The notes: generated by a model from the letters alone, not told the origin. A DNA stretch of 64,000 nt from Hyphomicrobiaceae bacterium (GCA_025351355.1 JANXWC010000192.1:31900-95899), one strand, 5' to 3'. Positions 11,475 to 20,747 are shown, numbered from the stretch's first letter. Translations and numbers: made by a program.

Positions 11475-12791
11475 TCAACGTGATAGCGACGGCAGATTGA
11501 TCGTAAACGTCGAGCCTTTGGTCGGCGTTGATTTAATGGTCAGCGTGCCGCGATGACGTGTGACGATGTGCTTCACGATAGCCAAGCCAAGCCCTGTCCC
11601 GCCACGTTCGCGACTAGAGGCGACGTTGACGCGATAAAATCTCTCCGTCAAACGCGGCAGATGTTCTGGCGAAATGCCCGGGCCATCATCCGACACGCTA
11701 AGGCTGATGCGCCCATCCGGCTCGGATTTGATGTTCACAGTAACAACTCCGCCAGCGCGACCATACTTGATCGCGTTTTGAACGAGGTTCTGTACCCCTT
11801 GCACGAGTTCGTCGTGGTCTCCGCGCACGACCGCCGGGCTGGCCAGTGGCACGACCGTGACCGCAACGTCGGCTAGCTTCGCCTGCGGTTCCAGCCCGGC
11901 AACGACGCTGGCTGCAATTTCGTTCAAGTCAACCGTCGCGTTCGGCAGAATATGCGCGCGCATTTCTATCCGGCTCAACGACAGGAGATCGTCGATCAGC
12001 CGCGTCATGCGTTGCGCCTGCGCATTCATGATTTCCAGAAAGCGCACGTGCGCTGCGGGGTCGTTCCGCGCCGGGCCCTGCATGGTTTCGATGAACCCCT
12101 TCAGCGAAGCAAGCGGGGTCCGCAATTCATGGCTAGCATTGGCGACGAAATCGGCACGCATTGACGCGAGCCGCTCCTGCTCAGTCAAGTCCCGGAGATA
12201 AAGCAGAACAACGGCTTTGCCATCGGGGGGGGCGTCAGCTGCCAAGGGCGCCGCCACGCCCTCGAGATGACGCTCAAGCGGCGTTCGGATAACCAGCGCG
12301 AAGGTCTCTCGTTTTTGCTGACGGATGGCGGTAACGGCTGCGGCAGTCAGCTCGGGATTGCGTGTCGTCTTTGAAATATGTTCACCAAGGTGGACGCCAC
12401 TGAATATATCCTCGGCGGTCGCATTTGCGTCGACAACGCAGAGATGACGATCGAGCGTCAGCGCTGGATCCCCCAAGGCCTGCACCACGGTGCCGGGAGT
12501 CAAATTCACCGTTACTGCCGGTTGCGGGATCGGCGCGTCGATAATTTCGCTGGCTTCGGCATGCAGCTTCGGCGGCGGCAGTGCCACCGCGGAGACGATC
12601 AGCGCCAACAAGCTTGCAGCCAGGAAAGCTGCGGTTCCCGGAAATACCAATATCGCAATTGCGGCGCAACCCGCCGCCGCCGCTATCGCGACACCTCGAT
12701 GTTTGAGGGCGGACGAAACCGGACCGACGTCGAACTTTGCGGCAGTGAGGCGCGTTCGCAGGTACCTGTTAATGTCGCTGAACGATGCCAT
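11475..12791 (-). CDS. phoR: Phosphate regulon sensor histidine kinase PhoR
   Basis: Membrane sensor kinase. Two hydrophobic segments lie at about residues 33-50 and 54-71, followed by a PAS-like domain (about 95-200). The dimerisation/phosphoacceptor box is NASHELRTPLASLKG (His221), and the HATPase domain has NLVQNAIKYG, VSDDGPGI and RGGTGLGLAIVKH. The start MASFSDINRYL is chosen because the 22 upstream codons look non-coding. It heads the phoR-phoU-phoB operon. The kinase is assigned to phosphate by its neighbours phoU and phoB as well as by its own architecture. Confidence 0.93.
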   Translation of the reverse strand: MASFSDINRYLRTRLTAAKFDVGPVSSALKHRGVAIAAAAGCAAIAILVFPGTAAFLAASLLALIVSAVALPPPKLHAEASEIIDAPIPQPAVTVNLTPGTVVQALGDPALTLDRHLCVVDANATAEDIFSGVHLGEHISKTTRNPELTAAAVTAIRQQKRETFALVIRTPLERHLEGVAAPLAADAPPDGKAVVLLYLRDLTEQERLASMRADFVANASHELRTPLASLKGFIETMQGPARNDPAAHVRFLEIMNAQAQRMTRLIDDLLSLSRIEMRAHILPNATVDLNEIAASVVAGLEPQAKLADVAVTVVPLASPAVVRGDHDELVQGVQNLVQNAIKYGRAGGVVTVNIKSEPDGRISLSVSDDGPGISPEHLPRLTERFYRVNVASSRERGGTGLGLAIVKHIVTRHRGTLTIKSTPTKGSTFTINLPSLSR

Positions 12792-12942
12792 ATCAGGAAC
12801 GGACCTGTCGCAATAAGGCGTCGTGCGCATCTTCTGCCTTTGCTGACTGGCTAGCACAGGTATGCGGATACTGCATCAGCGAACCCGCGATGGAATTGCC
12901 TGCACGGTTTTCATGTCAGCTTGACGACAATCATAGCCGTCT

Positions 12943-13428
12943 TCAGTTCTTGCGCGGCGATAGATCGATCGGTACCCCCGGCTCGAACTTGGCACGGCGA
13001 ATGCTGACCGTCGTCTTTACATGCGCCACATTTGGCGCTGCCGTTAGCTGCTTCAGAATGAAATCCTGGAAAGCTTGCAAATCCGGGGAGACGCACTTCA
13101 ATATATAGTCCGCCTCGCCAGATAGCATGTAGCTTTCGCGAACAATGGCCCAGCCGAGCAGACGGTTCTCGAACGCGCGAAGATCGCTTTCGGCTTGACT
13201 GTGCAAGCCCACCATGGCGAAACCAATCACCTCGTAACCCATCTGTTTTTCGTCGAGCGCTGCAAAATATCCCGCAATGTGTCCTGATTGTTCCAGCGCT
13301 CTTACGCGCCTGAGGCAGGGTGGCGGCGACAAGCCGACCTTTTCCGCCAACTCGACATTGGAGATGCGGCCATTGGCTTGCAGCTCTTTTAAAATTCGCC
13401 AATCGATGGCATCGAGGCGGATCGGCAT
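12943..13428 (-). CDS. Lrp/AsnC family transcriptional regulator
   Basis: Feast/famine regulator of 161 residues. The N-terminal helix-turn-helix covers about residues 9-55 (DWRILKELQANGRISNVELA, then VGLSPPPCLRRVRALE). The C-terminal RAM/ACT-like ligand-binding domain includes the GEADYILKCVSPD strand. The effector cannot be read from sequence. It lies between phoR (same strand) and an ELM1 gene (opposite strand) and has no obvious target gene next to it. Confidence 0.92.
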   Translation of the reverse strand: MPIRLDAIDWRILKELQANGRISNVELAEKVGLSPPPCLRRVRALEQSGHIAGYFAALDEKQMGYEVIGFAMVGLHSQAESDLRAFENRLLGWAIVRESYMLSGEADYILKCVSPDLQAFQDFILKQLTAAPNVAHVKTTVSIRRAKFEPGVPIDLSPRKN

Positions 13429-13585
13429 GTTAGATCGTGTTCCTGCGATGGCTTATGATGGCCGGACCGAGTATGCGGTCGACGCGACCTGACGAGGGTG
13501 GCGCCTACGACGATAGCCGCAATTACGCCCACTGCGGTAGTTCATTCCACCCTTTGACGACAAACGAGGGTAGACCAGGGACAGC

Positions 13586-14599
13586 ATGCATAAAACTATA
13601 ACTCCGCCACTCGCGGGCAGACGTGGATGGCTCATTACCGACGGCAAGATCGGCATGGATGTGCAGGTGCGCGGTGTCGCGGATGCGCTGGGCTTGGCGG
13701 CTGAAATGAAGCTTGTGACCCCTGCAGGGCTGCATAAGTTTCTGTCGCCTTGGTTGCTGCCCTCTAAGCGGGAAAAAATCGGCGCCGGCGGCCTACTGAG
13801 CCCCCCATGGCCTGATCTTGTGCTAGCGACCGGCCGCCTCAGCATCCCCTATCTGCGGGCAATCAGACGCGCCGCCGGCGATGGCTGCTACACTGTCATA
13901 TTGCAGGATCCGAAAACCGGCGCCTCTACCGCCGATCTCATTTGGGTCCCGACCCATGATCGATTGCGTGGCGCCAACGTCATTACGACACCGACCGCAC
14001 CGCACAGCTTCACCTACGAACGCCTCACCGCACTCCGGGCCGTCACGAACACAGCGATCGCGCAATTGCCGCAACCCCGCTGCGGCGTGATTCTCGGCGG
14101 AAGCACCAGCGACTATCCCTATTCGGATGCTTGCAATCACCGGCTGGCTGCTTCGCTCACCGCCATCGCTAGCCTTGGCGCAAGTTTTCTTATTACGCCG
14201 TCGCGGCGCACGCACCCGGCCCTACTGGCAGCGGTCGACGCTGCCACGGCCTCAAGCCCGCGGCTCCTATGGGATGGCAGTGGCTCAAACCCCTACGCAG
14301 ACTTCCTCGCCCACGCGGATCGATTTATCGTGACAGCCGACAGCGTCAACATGACCAGTGAAGCGGCGGCCACCGGTCGCCCTGTTCATGTATTCATGCC
14401 GGCGGGCGGCACGCCGAAGTTTGAGCGGTTTCACGCTGCGCTGCGGCAGTGCGGCGCGACGCGGGTGCTGCCAGACACGTTGACGGCACTCGACGACTGG
14501 ACCTATACGCCACTCGATGCGGGCAAGACGATCGCCGCTGAGATCGCAAGACGCTTCAGTATCTGGCGTGCTAGAAGCTCGGTCGTGGCGAGCAACTGA
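13586..14599 (+). CDS. ELM1 family protein (DUF1022)
   Basis: Belongs to the family named after plant mitochondrial fission factor ELM1. Bacterial members have a GT-B glycosyltransferase-like fold, and their role is unknown. Recognisable segments are GRRGWLITDGKIGMDVQVRGV at the N-terminus, VILQDPKTG near residue 111, VILGGSTSDYPYS near 170 and ADRFIVTADSVNMTSEAAAT near 250, the last resembling a nucleotide-sugar-binding loop. The length of 337 residues is usual. It ends 27 bp before the oxygenase gene, so the two may be co-transcribed. Confidence 0.85.
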   Translation: MHKTITPPLAGRRGWLITDGKIGMDVQVRGVADALGLAAEMKLVTPAGLHKFLSPWLLPSKREKIGAGGLLSPPWPDLVLATGRLSIPYLRAIRRAAGDGCYTVILQDPKTGASTADLIWVPTHDRLRGANVITTPTAPHSFTYERLTALRAVTNTAIAQLPQPRCGVILGGSTSDYPYSDACNHRLAASLTAIASLGASFLITPSRRTHPALLAAVDAATASSPRLLWDGSGSNPYADFLAHADRFIVTADSVNMTSEAAATGRPVHVFMPAGGTPKFERFHAALRQCGATRVLPDTLTALDDWTYTPLDAGKTIAAEIARRFSIWRARSSVVASN

Positions 14600-14626
14600 A
14601 ACTCAAGACTTGGAAAGGCAGATCCC

Positions 14627-15247
14627 GTGGCTCACCTCAATCTCGACAAGCTGCGTGCGGCGCGCGTTCAAACCGATCCTTACAGTTACGTCATCGTGCC
14701 CGGCTTCCTCAATGCCGATAGCGTAGCGCGCATCAATGCGACCTATCCGAATATTGAGAAGGGCGGTTCCTATCCGGTCGAGAGCCTCGACAATACGATG
14801 GCGATCAAGGAAGTAATCGACGAACTGGACACCCCTGAGTTCGAAGCCGTGATCGAAGAGAAGTTTGAAGTCGCCTTGGACGGGAGGCCCAAGATGTACT
14901 CCTTGCGAGGCTATACGCGTGCCAAAGATGGCTCGATCCATACCGACAGCAAGGACAAGATTATCACCGTGCTTCTCTATCTCAACGAAAACTGGCAGCA
15001 GCCCGGCGGGCGGCTGCGCATTCTGCGGGATGGCACGAACGTCGATAATTTCGCCGCCGAAGTTCCGCCCGACAACGGCACGCTGCTAGTTTTCAAACGG
15101 TCAGATACGTCTTGGCACGGGCATCATCCATTTGACGGCCCACGCCGTTCGCTGCAGATGAATTGGATGACGAGCGACAGCTCCAAGGGCTTCCACGCGA
15201 TCCGCCACAAGATCTCCGCCGCAGTGAAGAAAATCACTGCGGGCTGA
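14627..15247 (+). CDS. 2OG-Fe(II) oxygenase family protein
   Basis: Cupin-fold dioxygenase using 2-oxoglutarate and iron. The metal triad is readable as His105-x-Asp107 (GSIHTDSKD) and a His at about 164-167 in SWHGHHPFDGPRRS, with Arg173 or Arg174 placed to bind 2-oxoglutarate. The substrate is unknown; some relatives act on proteins and others on small molecules. The start is a GTG, preceded by an AAAGG-like element. The close spacing behind the ELM1 gene suggests a common transcript. Confidence 0.8.
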   Translation: MAHLNLDKLRAARVQTDPYSYVIVPGFLNADSVARINATYPNIEKGGSYPVESLDNTMAIKEVIDELDTPEFEAVIEEKFEVALDGRPKMYSLRGYTRAKDGSIHTDSKDKIITVLLYLNENWQQPGGRLRILRDGTNVDNFAAEVPPDNGTLLVFKRSDTSWHGHHPFDGPRRSLQMNWMTSDSSKGFHAIRHKISAAVKKITAG

Positions 15248-15289
15248 AGTGCGCACCGGGTGAATTTGGTGCGACAGCTTAGCTTGCTG

Positions 15290-15466
15290 TCAAACCCAGC
15301 GGGCTACAAACGACAGCAACAGTGCAACCAACAGGCTGCGTGTCGAGTCGGCCATCAAAATTCCGGTGACAGGTTGCAGATTTAACGAAAAGTATTTCGC
15401 GCCGATCACCAGCACGGTGATTGCGACGGCGACGATGTAAAGGATGTATCCGAGTAAACCTCGCAT
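15290..15466 (-). CDS. Small inner-membrane protein, unknown function
   Basis: A 58-residue protein (MRGLLGYILYIVAVAITVLV at the N-terminus) with two predicted transmembrane segments, about residues 4-26 and 44-57. A strong ribosome-binding site, AGGGAGGAAC, precedes the ATG, which picks this start over 43 upstream codons that look non-coding. It is not a family I recognise. It converges on the oxygenase gene. Confidence 0.6.
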   Translation of the reverse strand: MRGLLGYILYIVAVAITVLVIGAKYFSLNLQPVTGILMADSTRSLLVALLLSFVARWV

Positions 15467-15608
15467 GTGTGTTCCTCCCTGGTCACGTTGAGTGCCATTG
15501 CCTGGCGACGTCGAAGTGTAGGCGAGATTTTGTCGATCGCCTACCAAACAGAAACGGCGGGCGACATCGCTGCCATCCGCCGCTCTGTAGCTCAAACAAA
15601 CCGTCTGC

Positions 15609-16037
15609 TTACTTCTTGGCCGGAGCAGCCGGCGTCGTCGGCGCGGGAGCCGCAGCCTTCGCCGGTGCCTTGGCGGGCGTCAGGCCGACGTGATCGGCGA
15701 CGCACTTCTTCTCGAAGCTCGCCTTGGCAGCGCCAGCCAGCTTCTTATCCGTCGACTCCTTGGCACAGGTTGTTTTGGCATCCTTAGCGCATTTGGCCAT
15801 GAAGCTGTTCTTGGCCGCGCCGGCCAACTTCTTGTTGCCTGCGTCCATAGAGCAGCTCATGTCTGACATGGCTGCAGCTGGCGCAGCAGCGGGTGCGGGA
15901 GCCTTGGGCGCTGGCGGCGCGGCCTTCGGCGCTGCGGCGGCAGGAGCGGGTGCGCTTGGCGCAGGTGCAGCGGTCTGAGCAGAGGCAGTGGCCACCGCGC
16001 CAGCGGCAATCACGGCGGCGAGTACGAAACGCTTCAT
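15609..16037 (-). CDS. Secreted PsiF-repeat-like protein
   Basis: Exported protein of about 142 residues with a signal peptide (MKRFVLAAVIAAGAVATASA). A 30-residue Ala/Pro-rich linker follows, then two cysteine repeats of the form C-x(7-8)-KKLAGAAK-x-SF-x-x-KC, as in the phosphate-starvation-inducible PsiF family, and a second Ala/Pro-rich tail. Pfam-type PsiF repeats share the KKL-x-G-x-x-(R/K)-x-x-F-x-x-x-C pattern. The four cysteines could form two disulfides in the periplasm. No Pho box could be picked out by eye, though a pho operon lies 3 kb away. Confidence 0.75.
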   Translation of the reverse strand: MKRFVLAAVIAAGAVATASAQTAAPAPSAPAPAAAAPKAAPPAPKAPAPAAAPAAAMSDMSCSMDAGNKKLAGAAKNSFMAKCAKDAKTTCAKESTDKKLAGAAKASFEKKCVADHVGLTPAKAPAKAAAPAPTTPAAPAKK

Positions 16038-16215
16038 GGATTCATCTCCAGAATGAATGACGGCCGAGAGCGGCCAATGGTCGACGTATTTAACGTACAT
16101 GGCGCACAGTTCCGTCGCGCAACCGGGCAGCTCACTTATTCCCTGATTCGTTGCAATTCAGCACCAAGCTTGTGGCGGGAATGCAGAGTTACTCACCACC
16201 GTGTAGAATATCATT

Positions 16216-16671
16216 TCAGCTCAGAATAATGCATGTCGTGGTGCCGTGCGCATAAAGTCTACCGTCGGCATCGACGATGCGTCCTTCGGCGGTGGCGACC
16301 CGGCGTCCGGGGTGCACGACCTTACCCTCGACGCGCAATGGTCCGGTTTCCACTGACATCGCGCGCACGAGATTTATTTTATATTCCAACGTGGTATAAG
16401 TTTGGCCGGGAGCCATCATGGTGTGCACGGCACAGCCCATGGCGCTATCGAGCAGCACGCCGGCCAATCCGCCATGCACTGTGCCGAGCGGGCTATAGTG
16501 CTCGAGCCGGGGCGTGCAGGTGAAGACGACTTGGCCCTCCGTTGCATTGCTCATTTCAAACCCCATCAACACGGCCATCGGAGGCGGTGGCATTAAGCCA
16601 GCGACCATCGCTTGCATCTGTTCGAGGCCGGTCATCGCGCTAGTCGGCTTGGGCGGCGTGTCAGCATTCAT
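16216..16671 (-). CDS. PaaI-family hotdog thioesterase
   Basis: Single-domain 4HBT acyl-CoA thioesterase-like protein of 151 residues. The catalytic helix pattern is HGGLAGVLLDSAMGCA (about residues 81-96), with the usual HGG and an acidic residue seven positions after the second Gly. The second half has TTLEYKINLVRAM and GRRVATAEGRI strands. The substrate is unknown. It begins about 50 bp downstream of the terminator of the PRC-barrel gene and is probably transcribed separately. Confidence 0.85.
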   Translation of the reverse strand: MNADTPPKPTSAMTGLEQMQAMVAGLMPPPPMAVLMGFEMSNATEGQVVFTCTPRLEHYSPLGTVHGGLAGVLLDSAMGCAVHTMMAPGQTYTTLEYKINLVRAMSVETGPLRVEGKVVHPGRRVATAEGRIVDADGRLYAHGTTTCIILS

Positions 16672-16722
16672 GATCGCAAAACTTTCTGGTCGGTTTGAGC
16701 ATCATCGCCGCCCAAATACAAA

Positions 16723-16748
16723 AGCCCCCGGCGGTTCCACCGGGGGCT
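16723..16748 (-). terminator. Rho-independent terminator after PRC-barrel gene
   Basis: A perfect 9-bp stem (AGCCCCCGG with CCGGGGGCT) closes an 8-nt loop and is followed on the minus strand by a T-rich run (TTTTGTATTTG). It lies 31 bp after the stop of the gene ending at 16779. Confidence 0.85.
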
Positions 16749-16778
16749 CTTGTTCGATCGGAGGGCGACGGAATGAGC

Positions 16779-17423
16779 TTACTGCTTCGGCGCAGTCGCT
16801 GCCGGGGCTGCCTTTTCCTTGGCAACTTCGACAGCTTCTTTGCCCTTTTCCATAGCCGACTTGCCAAGTTCCTTGGCCTTGTCGACGGCGCTCTTGGTGG
16901 CTTCCTTGGCCTTGTCGAGGGCAGGACCAGCGCCTTCCTTGGTCTTGTCGGCCAATGCCTTCATCTTGTCGGCAGCCTTTTCGACCAATGACTTCTTGGC
17001 GCCGCGGCCATAGGGTTCCAGCGCGGCGATCACGTCCTTGGTCGCTTGCGGCAGCGCAATAACGGTCTTCCCGTCTTTCTTGGAGAACTGCAGCGCGCCG
17101 TAGCGGACGCCAACTTCTTTTTCGCCCGCGCCAAGAATGCCGCCGGTGCCGAGCAGCACGCCCTCGACTTCGTTGGACGAATTGAGGATCAAGTCCTTGA
17201 TGTCGCCGATCACAACGCCGTCTTTGTTGACGACGTTGGCACCGATCAGCTTATCTTTGGCCGCGTACTGCTGCGGACCGAGGCCCTTGTAGAACACGCC
17301 GCTGGGGATCGTAACCTTGGCGGCGGCGGCCGCAGGAGCCGGCGTTGCAGCTGTTTGGGCGAATGCAGGGATAGCAAACAGCAGCAGGGCCGACATTGCG
17401 CTGCTCAGAATGATCTTGTTCAT
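16779..17423 (-). CDS. Secreted PRC-barrel domain protein with Lys/Ala-rich repeat tail
   Basis: Signal peptide MNKIILSSAMSALLLFAIPAFA, an Ala/Pro linker, then a PRC-barrel domain at about residues 55-130 (DKLIGANVVNKDGVVIGDIK, then VLLGTGGILGAGEKEVGVRY). The final 70 residues are 11-residue-like amphipathic Lys/Ala repeats (DKAKEATKSAVDKAKELGKS), reminiscent of LEA or apolipoprotein helices. A likely role is envelope or stress related. The fold is clear but the function is not known. It has its own terminator. Confidence 0.82.
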   Translation of the reverse strand: MNKIILSSAMSALLLFAIPAFAQTAATPAPAAAAAKVTIPSGVFYKGLGPQQYAAKDKLIGANVVNKDGVVIGDIKDLILNSSNEVEGVLLGTGGILGAGEKEVGVRYGALQFSKKDGKTVIALPQATKDVIAALEPYGRGAKKSLVEKAADKMKALADKTKEGAGPALDKAKEATKSAVDKAKELGKSAMEKGKEAVEVAKEKAAPAATAPKQ

Positions 17424-17894
17424 GGATTGGGCCTTTGGGTTGAATGGAAGCGAGTTGACGCCGAGCGTGCCTACCTTGAGATGATCCGGTCGGTACCGCC
17501 TAGCGTTGCCTCGGGAATGTCACGCGTATCCACTATGATTTTGAGTGTGAACTGTAGCTGAACCCGCGGTTGTCCGACGTGCAGGCAATAGTGGGGTCGC
17601 TTGCCCCCCGCAAGCACTTGCACACAACTTTTTCGGGCAGACTGCCTTGGTGCCGCTTCCTTGGGGACAACACCTGGATTGCCGGGCCCCGCGACCGCGC
17701 GGCCATTGCCTGGACCGGCTCGCGTGCTATACCGCTCAGCACAAGACGGCAATGTGGTGCGCCCCGTCCTTGAGCCCTAGGCAAAGCCGCGCTCGCAAGC
17801 GAAAGCAGCAGTCAGGGCCCGCAGTGAGATATCCCGGGCCAAACTCTAGCGCTTTGCGCTGGTCGACCCGCACCGCAATGAAGGAATTATTTAT
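17424..17894. other. Divergent intergenic region before gyrA
   Basis: 471 bp between the PRC-barrel gene and gyrA. No open frame in it has a recognisable product. It holds one plausible gyrA promoter (see 17706-17733) and, presumably, a minus-strand promoter for the PRC-barrel gene. The GAAGGAAT element at 17880-17887 is the gyrA ribosome-binding site. Confidence 0.5.
17706..17733 (+). promoter_or_regulatory. Candidate gyrA promoter
   Basis: TTGCCT at 17706 and TATACC at 17728 with a 16-bp spacer give a fair sigma-70 pair. The implied leader is about 155 nt long. Confidence 0.4.
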
Positions 17895-20690
17895 TTGGCC
17901 GACGATAAAAAACCACCCCAGGGTCCTCCCTCCGGGACGCCGCCCGAGACGCCGAAGGAGCCGAGCGATATCCGCCCGATCACCATCGGCGAGGAGATGA
18001 AGCGGTCGTTCCTCGACTACGCCATGAGCGTGATTGTTTCCCGCGCTTTGCCCGACGTGCGCGACGGCCTGAAGCCGGTGCATCGGCGCATCCTGTTTGG
18101 TGCCAACGAACTCGGTGTGCGGTGGAATACCAAGTACGTCAAGAGCGCGCGCATTGTCGGCGACGTGATGGGCAAATTCCATCCACACGGCGATCTGGCA
18201 ATTTACGACGCATTGGTCCGTATGGCGCAGGATTGGTCGCTGGGGTTGCCGCTGATCGATGGTCAGGGCAATTTCGGCTCGATCGACGGCGATAGCCCGG
18301 CGGCGATGCGTTACACCGAGTCGCGACTGGCCAAGGTCACGCAATACCTGCTCGACGACCTCGACAAGGACACGGTTGATTTCCAGGATAACTACGACGG
18401 CTCCGAAAGCGAACCGAAGGTGCTGCCGGCCAAGTTTCCCAATCTACTGGTCAACGGCGCCGGTGGTATCGCCGTGGGGATGGCCACCAATATCCCGCCG
18501 CATAACCTCGGCGAAGTGATCGACGGTTGTATCGCCGCGCTCGAAAATCCCGAGATTACCATCGACGATCTCTGCAACATCATCCAGGGCCCGGACTTTC
18601 CCACCGGAGCGCTGATCCTCGGTCGTGCCGGCGCGCTTGCTGCCTACCACAAAGGTCGCGGCTCCATCATCATGCGCGCCAAGGTGCACGTTGAGGAGAT
18701 CCGCAAGGACCGCGAAGCGCTGATCGTCACGGCGATCCCCTATCAGGTCAACAAGAAGACGCTGATAGAAAAGATCGCCGAATTGGTGCGCGACAAACGG
18801 ATCGAAGGCATCTCCGACTTGTGGGATGAGAGCAATCGCGAAGGCATCCGCGTGGTCATCGAACTCAAGCGCGATGCCGTCGCCGACGTCGTGCTTAACC
18901 AGCTCTGGCGGCACTCGGAGCTGCAAACGACGTTCGGCGCCAACATGATCGCGCTCAACGGCGGTCGACCCGAGATGATGAACCTGCGCGACATCATCGT
19001 CGCCTTCAACGCGTTCCGGGAAGAGGTCGTCTCCAGGCGCACCAAATACCTGCTCGCCAAATCTCGCGCCCGGGCGCACGTGTTGGTCGGCCTGGCTATC
19101 GCGGTGGCCAATATCGACGAAGTTATTGCGCTGATTCGCGGCGCGGCCTCACCCGCCGACGCCAAGGAAAAACTGATCGCCCGCGACTGGCCAGCCGGCG
19201 ACGTGCGGCCGTTGGTGGAGCTGATTGCCGATCCCCGGCACAAAGTATCTGATGCCGGCTCGTACAAGCTGTCGGACGCGCAGGCGACCGCCATTCTCGC
19301 ACTCACGCTGTCGCGCCTTACCGCCCTGGGTCGCGAAGAAATTGCCGACGAGTTGCGCAAGATCGGCGTCGAGATTCAGGACTTCCTCGACATCCTGTCC
19401 TCGCGCTCTCGCATAATCACCATCATCCGCGACGAATTGAGCGCTATCAAAGCGGAATTCGCCGTGCCGCGGCGCACCGAAATCATCGAGATGGAGGGCG
19501 ACCTAGAAGACGAAGACCTGATCGCGCGCGAGGACTGCGTCGTGACCGTCTCCATGAAGGGCTACGTCAAGCGCGTGCCGCTCGTCACCTATCGCGCGCA
19601 GCGACGCGGCGGCAAGGGTCGCGCGGGAATGTCGACGCGTGACGAAGATGTGGTGACACAGATCTTCATCGCCTCCACCCACACGCCCGTATTGTTCTTC
19701 TCGTCTCGTGGCATGTGCTACCGCATGAAGGTCTGGAGACTCCCGGCAGCAACACCGCAATCGCCGGGCAAGGCGCTGGTGAATTTGTTGCCGCTGGCCG
19801 AAGGCGAGGTCATAACCTCGATCCTGCCGCTGCCAGAAGACGCCAAGACCTGGGGCGATCTCGAACTGATGTTCGCAACCCGCTCCGGTGGCATCCGCCG
19901 CAACAGTCTCGGCGACTTCGAGAACATGAACCGCAACGGCAAGATCGCCATGAAGCTCGACGACGGCGACAGCATCGTTTCCGTGGCCATCGCCACACCA
20001 GACGACGACGTGTTGCTGACCACGTCGCAAGGCCGCTGCATCCGCTTCCACATCACCGAAGAAGTCCGCCTCTTCAAGGGTCGTGATTCGACGGGTGTGC
20101 GCGGCATCCGGCTCGACGACGGCGACAAAATCATCTCGATGGCGATCCTGCGCCATACGGACGCGACACCGGCCGAGCGCGCCGCTTACCTTAAGCAGGC
20201 GGCCAGCATGCGGCGAGCACAGAATGCCGAGGCCGGCGTGGAAGAGCCGGAAACGGTGGCTGTGTCCGACGATGAGGAGACGGTCGAGGGTCTGCCTGAA
20301 CTGACGCCTGAACGTTACGCCGAACTCGGCGCGCGAGAACAGTTCGTGTTGACTGTCTCGAACAAAGGCTTCGGTAAACGGACGTCGTCATACGAATACC
20401 GCACCAGCGGACGCGGCGGCAAAGGCATCGTCGCCATGGTCGTCAACGATCGCAACGGCGATCTCGTCGCCTCATTCGGCATCGAAGACAATGATCAGAT
20501 CATGCTTGTCACCAATGCCGGCAAGCTGATCCGCTGTCCGATCGATGGTGTGCGCATCGCCGGTCGCAACACGCAAGGTGTGCGCATCTTCAAGACGGAT
20601 GAGGCCGAGAAGGTCGTCTCAGTCGAGCACATCCCCGACGATGGCACGGACGAAGGCGGCGATAACGAAGTGGGTGGCGAACAAACTTAA
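17895..20690 (+). CDS. gyrA: DNA gyrase subunit A
   Basis: Type IIA topoisomerase subunit that cleaves and rejoins DNA. The catalytic Tyr140 lies in SPAAMRYTESRLAK, and the C-terminal beta-pinwheel has the GyrA box QRRGGKG. The quinolone-resistance region reads HPHGDLAIYDALVRMAQ: the residue equivalent to E. coli Ser83 is Leu101, while the Asp87 equivalent (Asp105) is kept. Translation starts at TTG 17895, because GAAGGAAT sits about 7 bases before it and the nearby ATG is out of frame. The length of 931 residues is normal. An acidic, variable insert (about 775-805) sits between blades of the C-terminal domain. Confidence 0.97.
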   Translation: MADDKKPPQGPPSGTPPETPKEPSDIRPITIGEEMKRSFLDYAMSVIVSRALPDVRDGLKPVHRRILFGANELGVRWNTKYVKSARIVGDVMGKFHPHGDLAIYDALVRMAQDWSLGLPLIDGQGNFGSIDGDSPAAMRYTESRLAKVTQYLLDDLDKDTVDFQDNYDGSESEPKVLPAKFPNLLVNGAGGIAVGMATNIPPHNLGEVIDGCIAALENPEITIDDLCNIIQGPDFPTGALILGRAGALAAYHKGRGSIIMRAKVHVEEIRKDREALIVTAIPYQVNKKTLIEKIAELVRDKRIEGISDLWDESNREGIRVVIELKRDAVADVVLNQLWRHSELQTTFGANMIALNGGRPEMMNLRDIIVAFNAFREEVVSRRTKYLLAKSRARAHVLVGLAIAVANIDEVIALIRGAASPADAKEKLIARDWPAGDVRPLVELIADPRHKVSDAGSYKLSDAQATAILALTLSRLTALGREEIADELRKIGVEIQDFLDILSSRSRIITIIRDELSAIKAEFAVPRRTEIIEMEGDLEDEDLIAREDCVVTVSMKGYVKRVPLVTYRAQRRGGKGRAGMSTRDEDVVTQIFIASTHTPVLFFSSRGMCYRMKVWRLPAATPQSPGKALVNLLPLAEGEVITSILPLPEDAKTWGDLELMFATRSGGIRRNSLGDFENMNRNGKIAMKLDDGDSIVSVAIATPDDDVLLTTSQGRCIRFHITEEVRLFKGRDSTGVRGIRLDDGDKIISMAILRHTDATPAERAAYLKQAASMRRAQNAEAGVEEPETVAVSDDEETVEGLPELTPERYAELGAREQFVLTVSNKGFGKRTSSYEYRTSGRGGKGIVAMVVNDRNGDLVASFGIEDNDQIMLVTNAGKLIRCPIDGVRIAGRNTQGVRIFKTDEAEKVVSVEHIPDDGTDEGGDNEVGGEQT

Positions 20691-20747
20691 CTCAGCGAGT
20701 TAACACGCGCGTTCCGCATAGAATGGAAAACGCGTGCCGCTTTTCCC

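Noticed and set aside
17533..17784. Small minus-strand frames upstream of gyrA
   Set aside because: Low-quality compositional frames with no ribosome-binding site and no recognisable product.
18444..19079. Long antisense frames across gyrA, valS and ileS
   Set aside because: They are shadows caused by GC-rich codon bias. The sense frames are full-length housekeeping genes with clear motifs.
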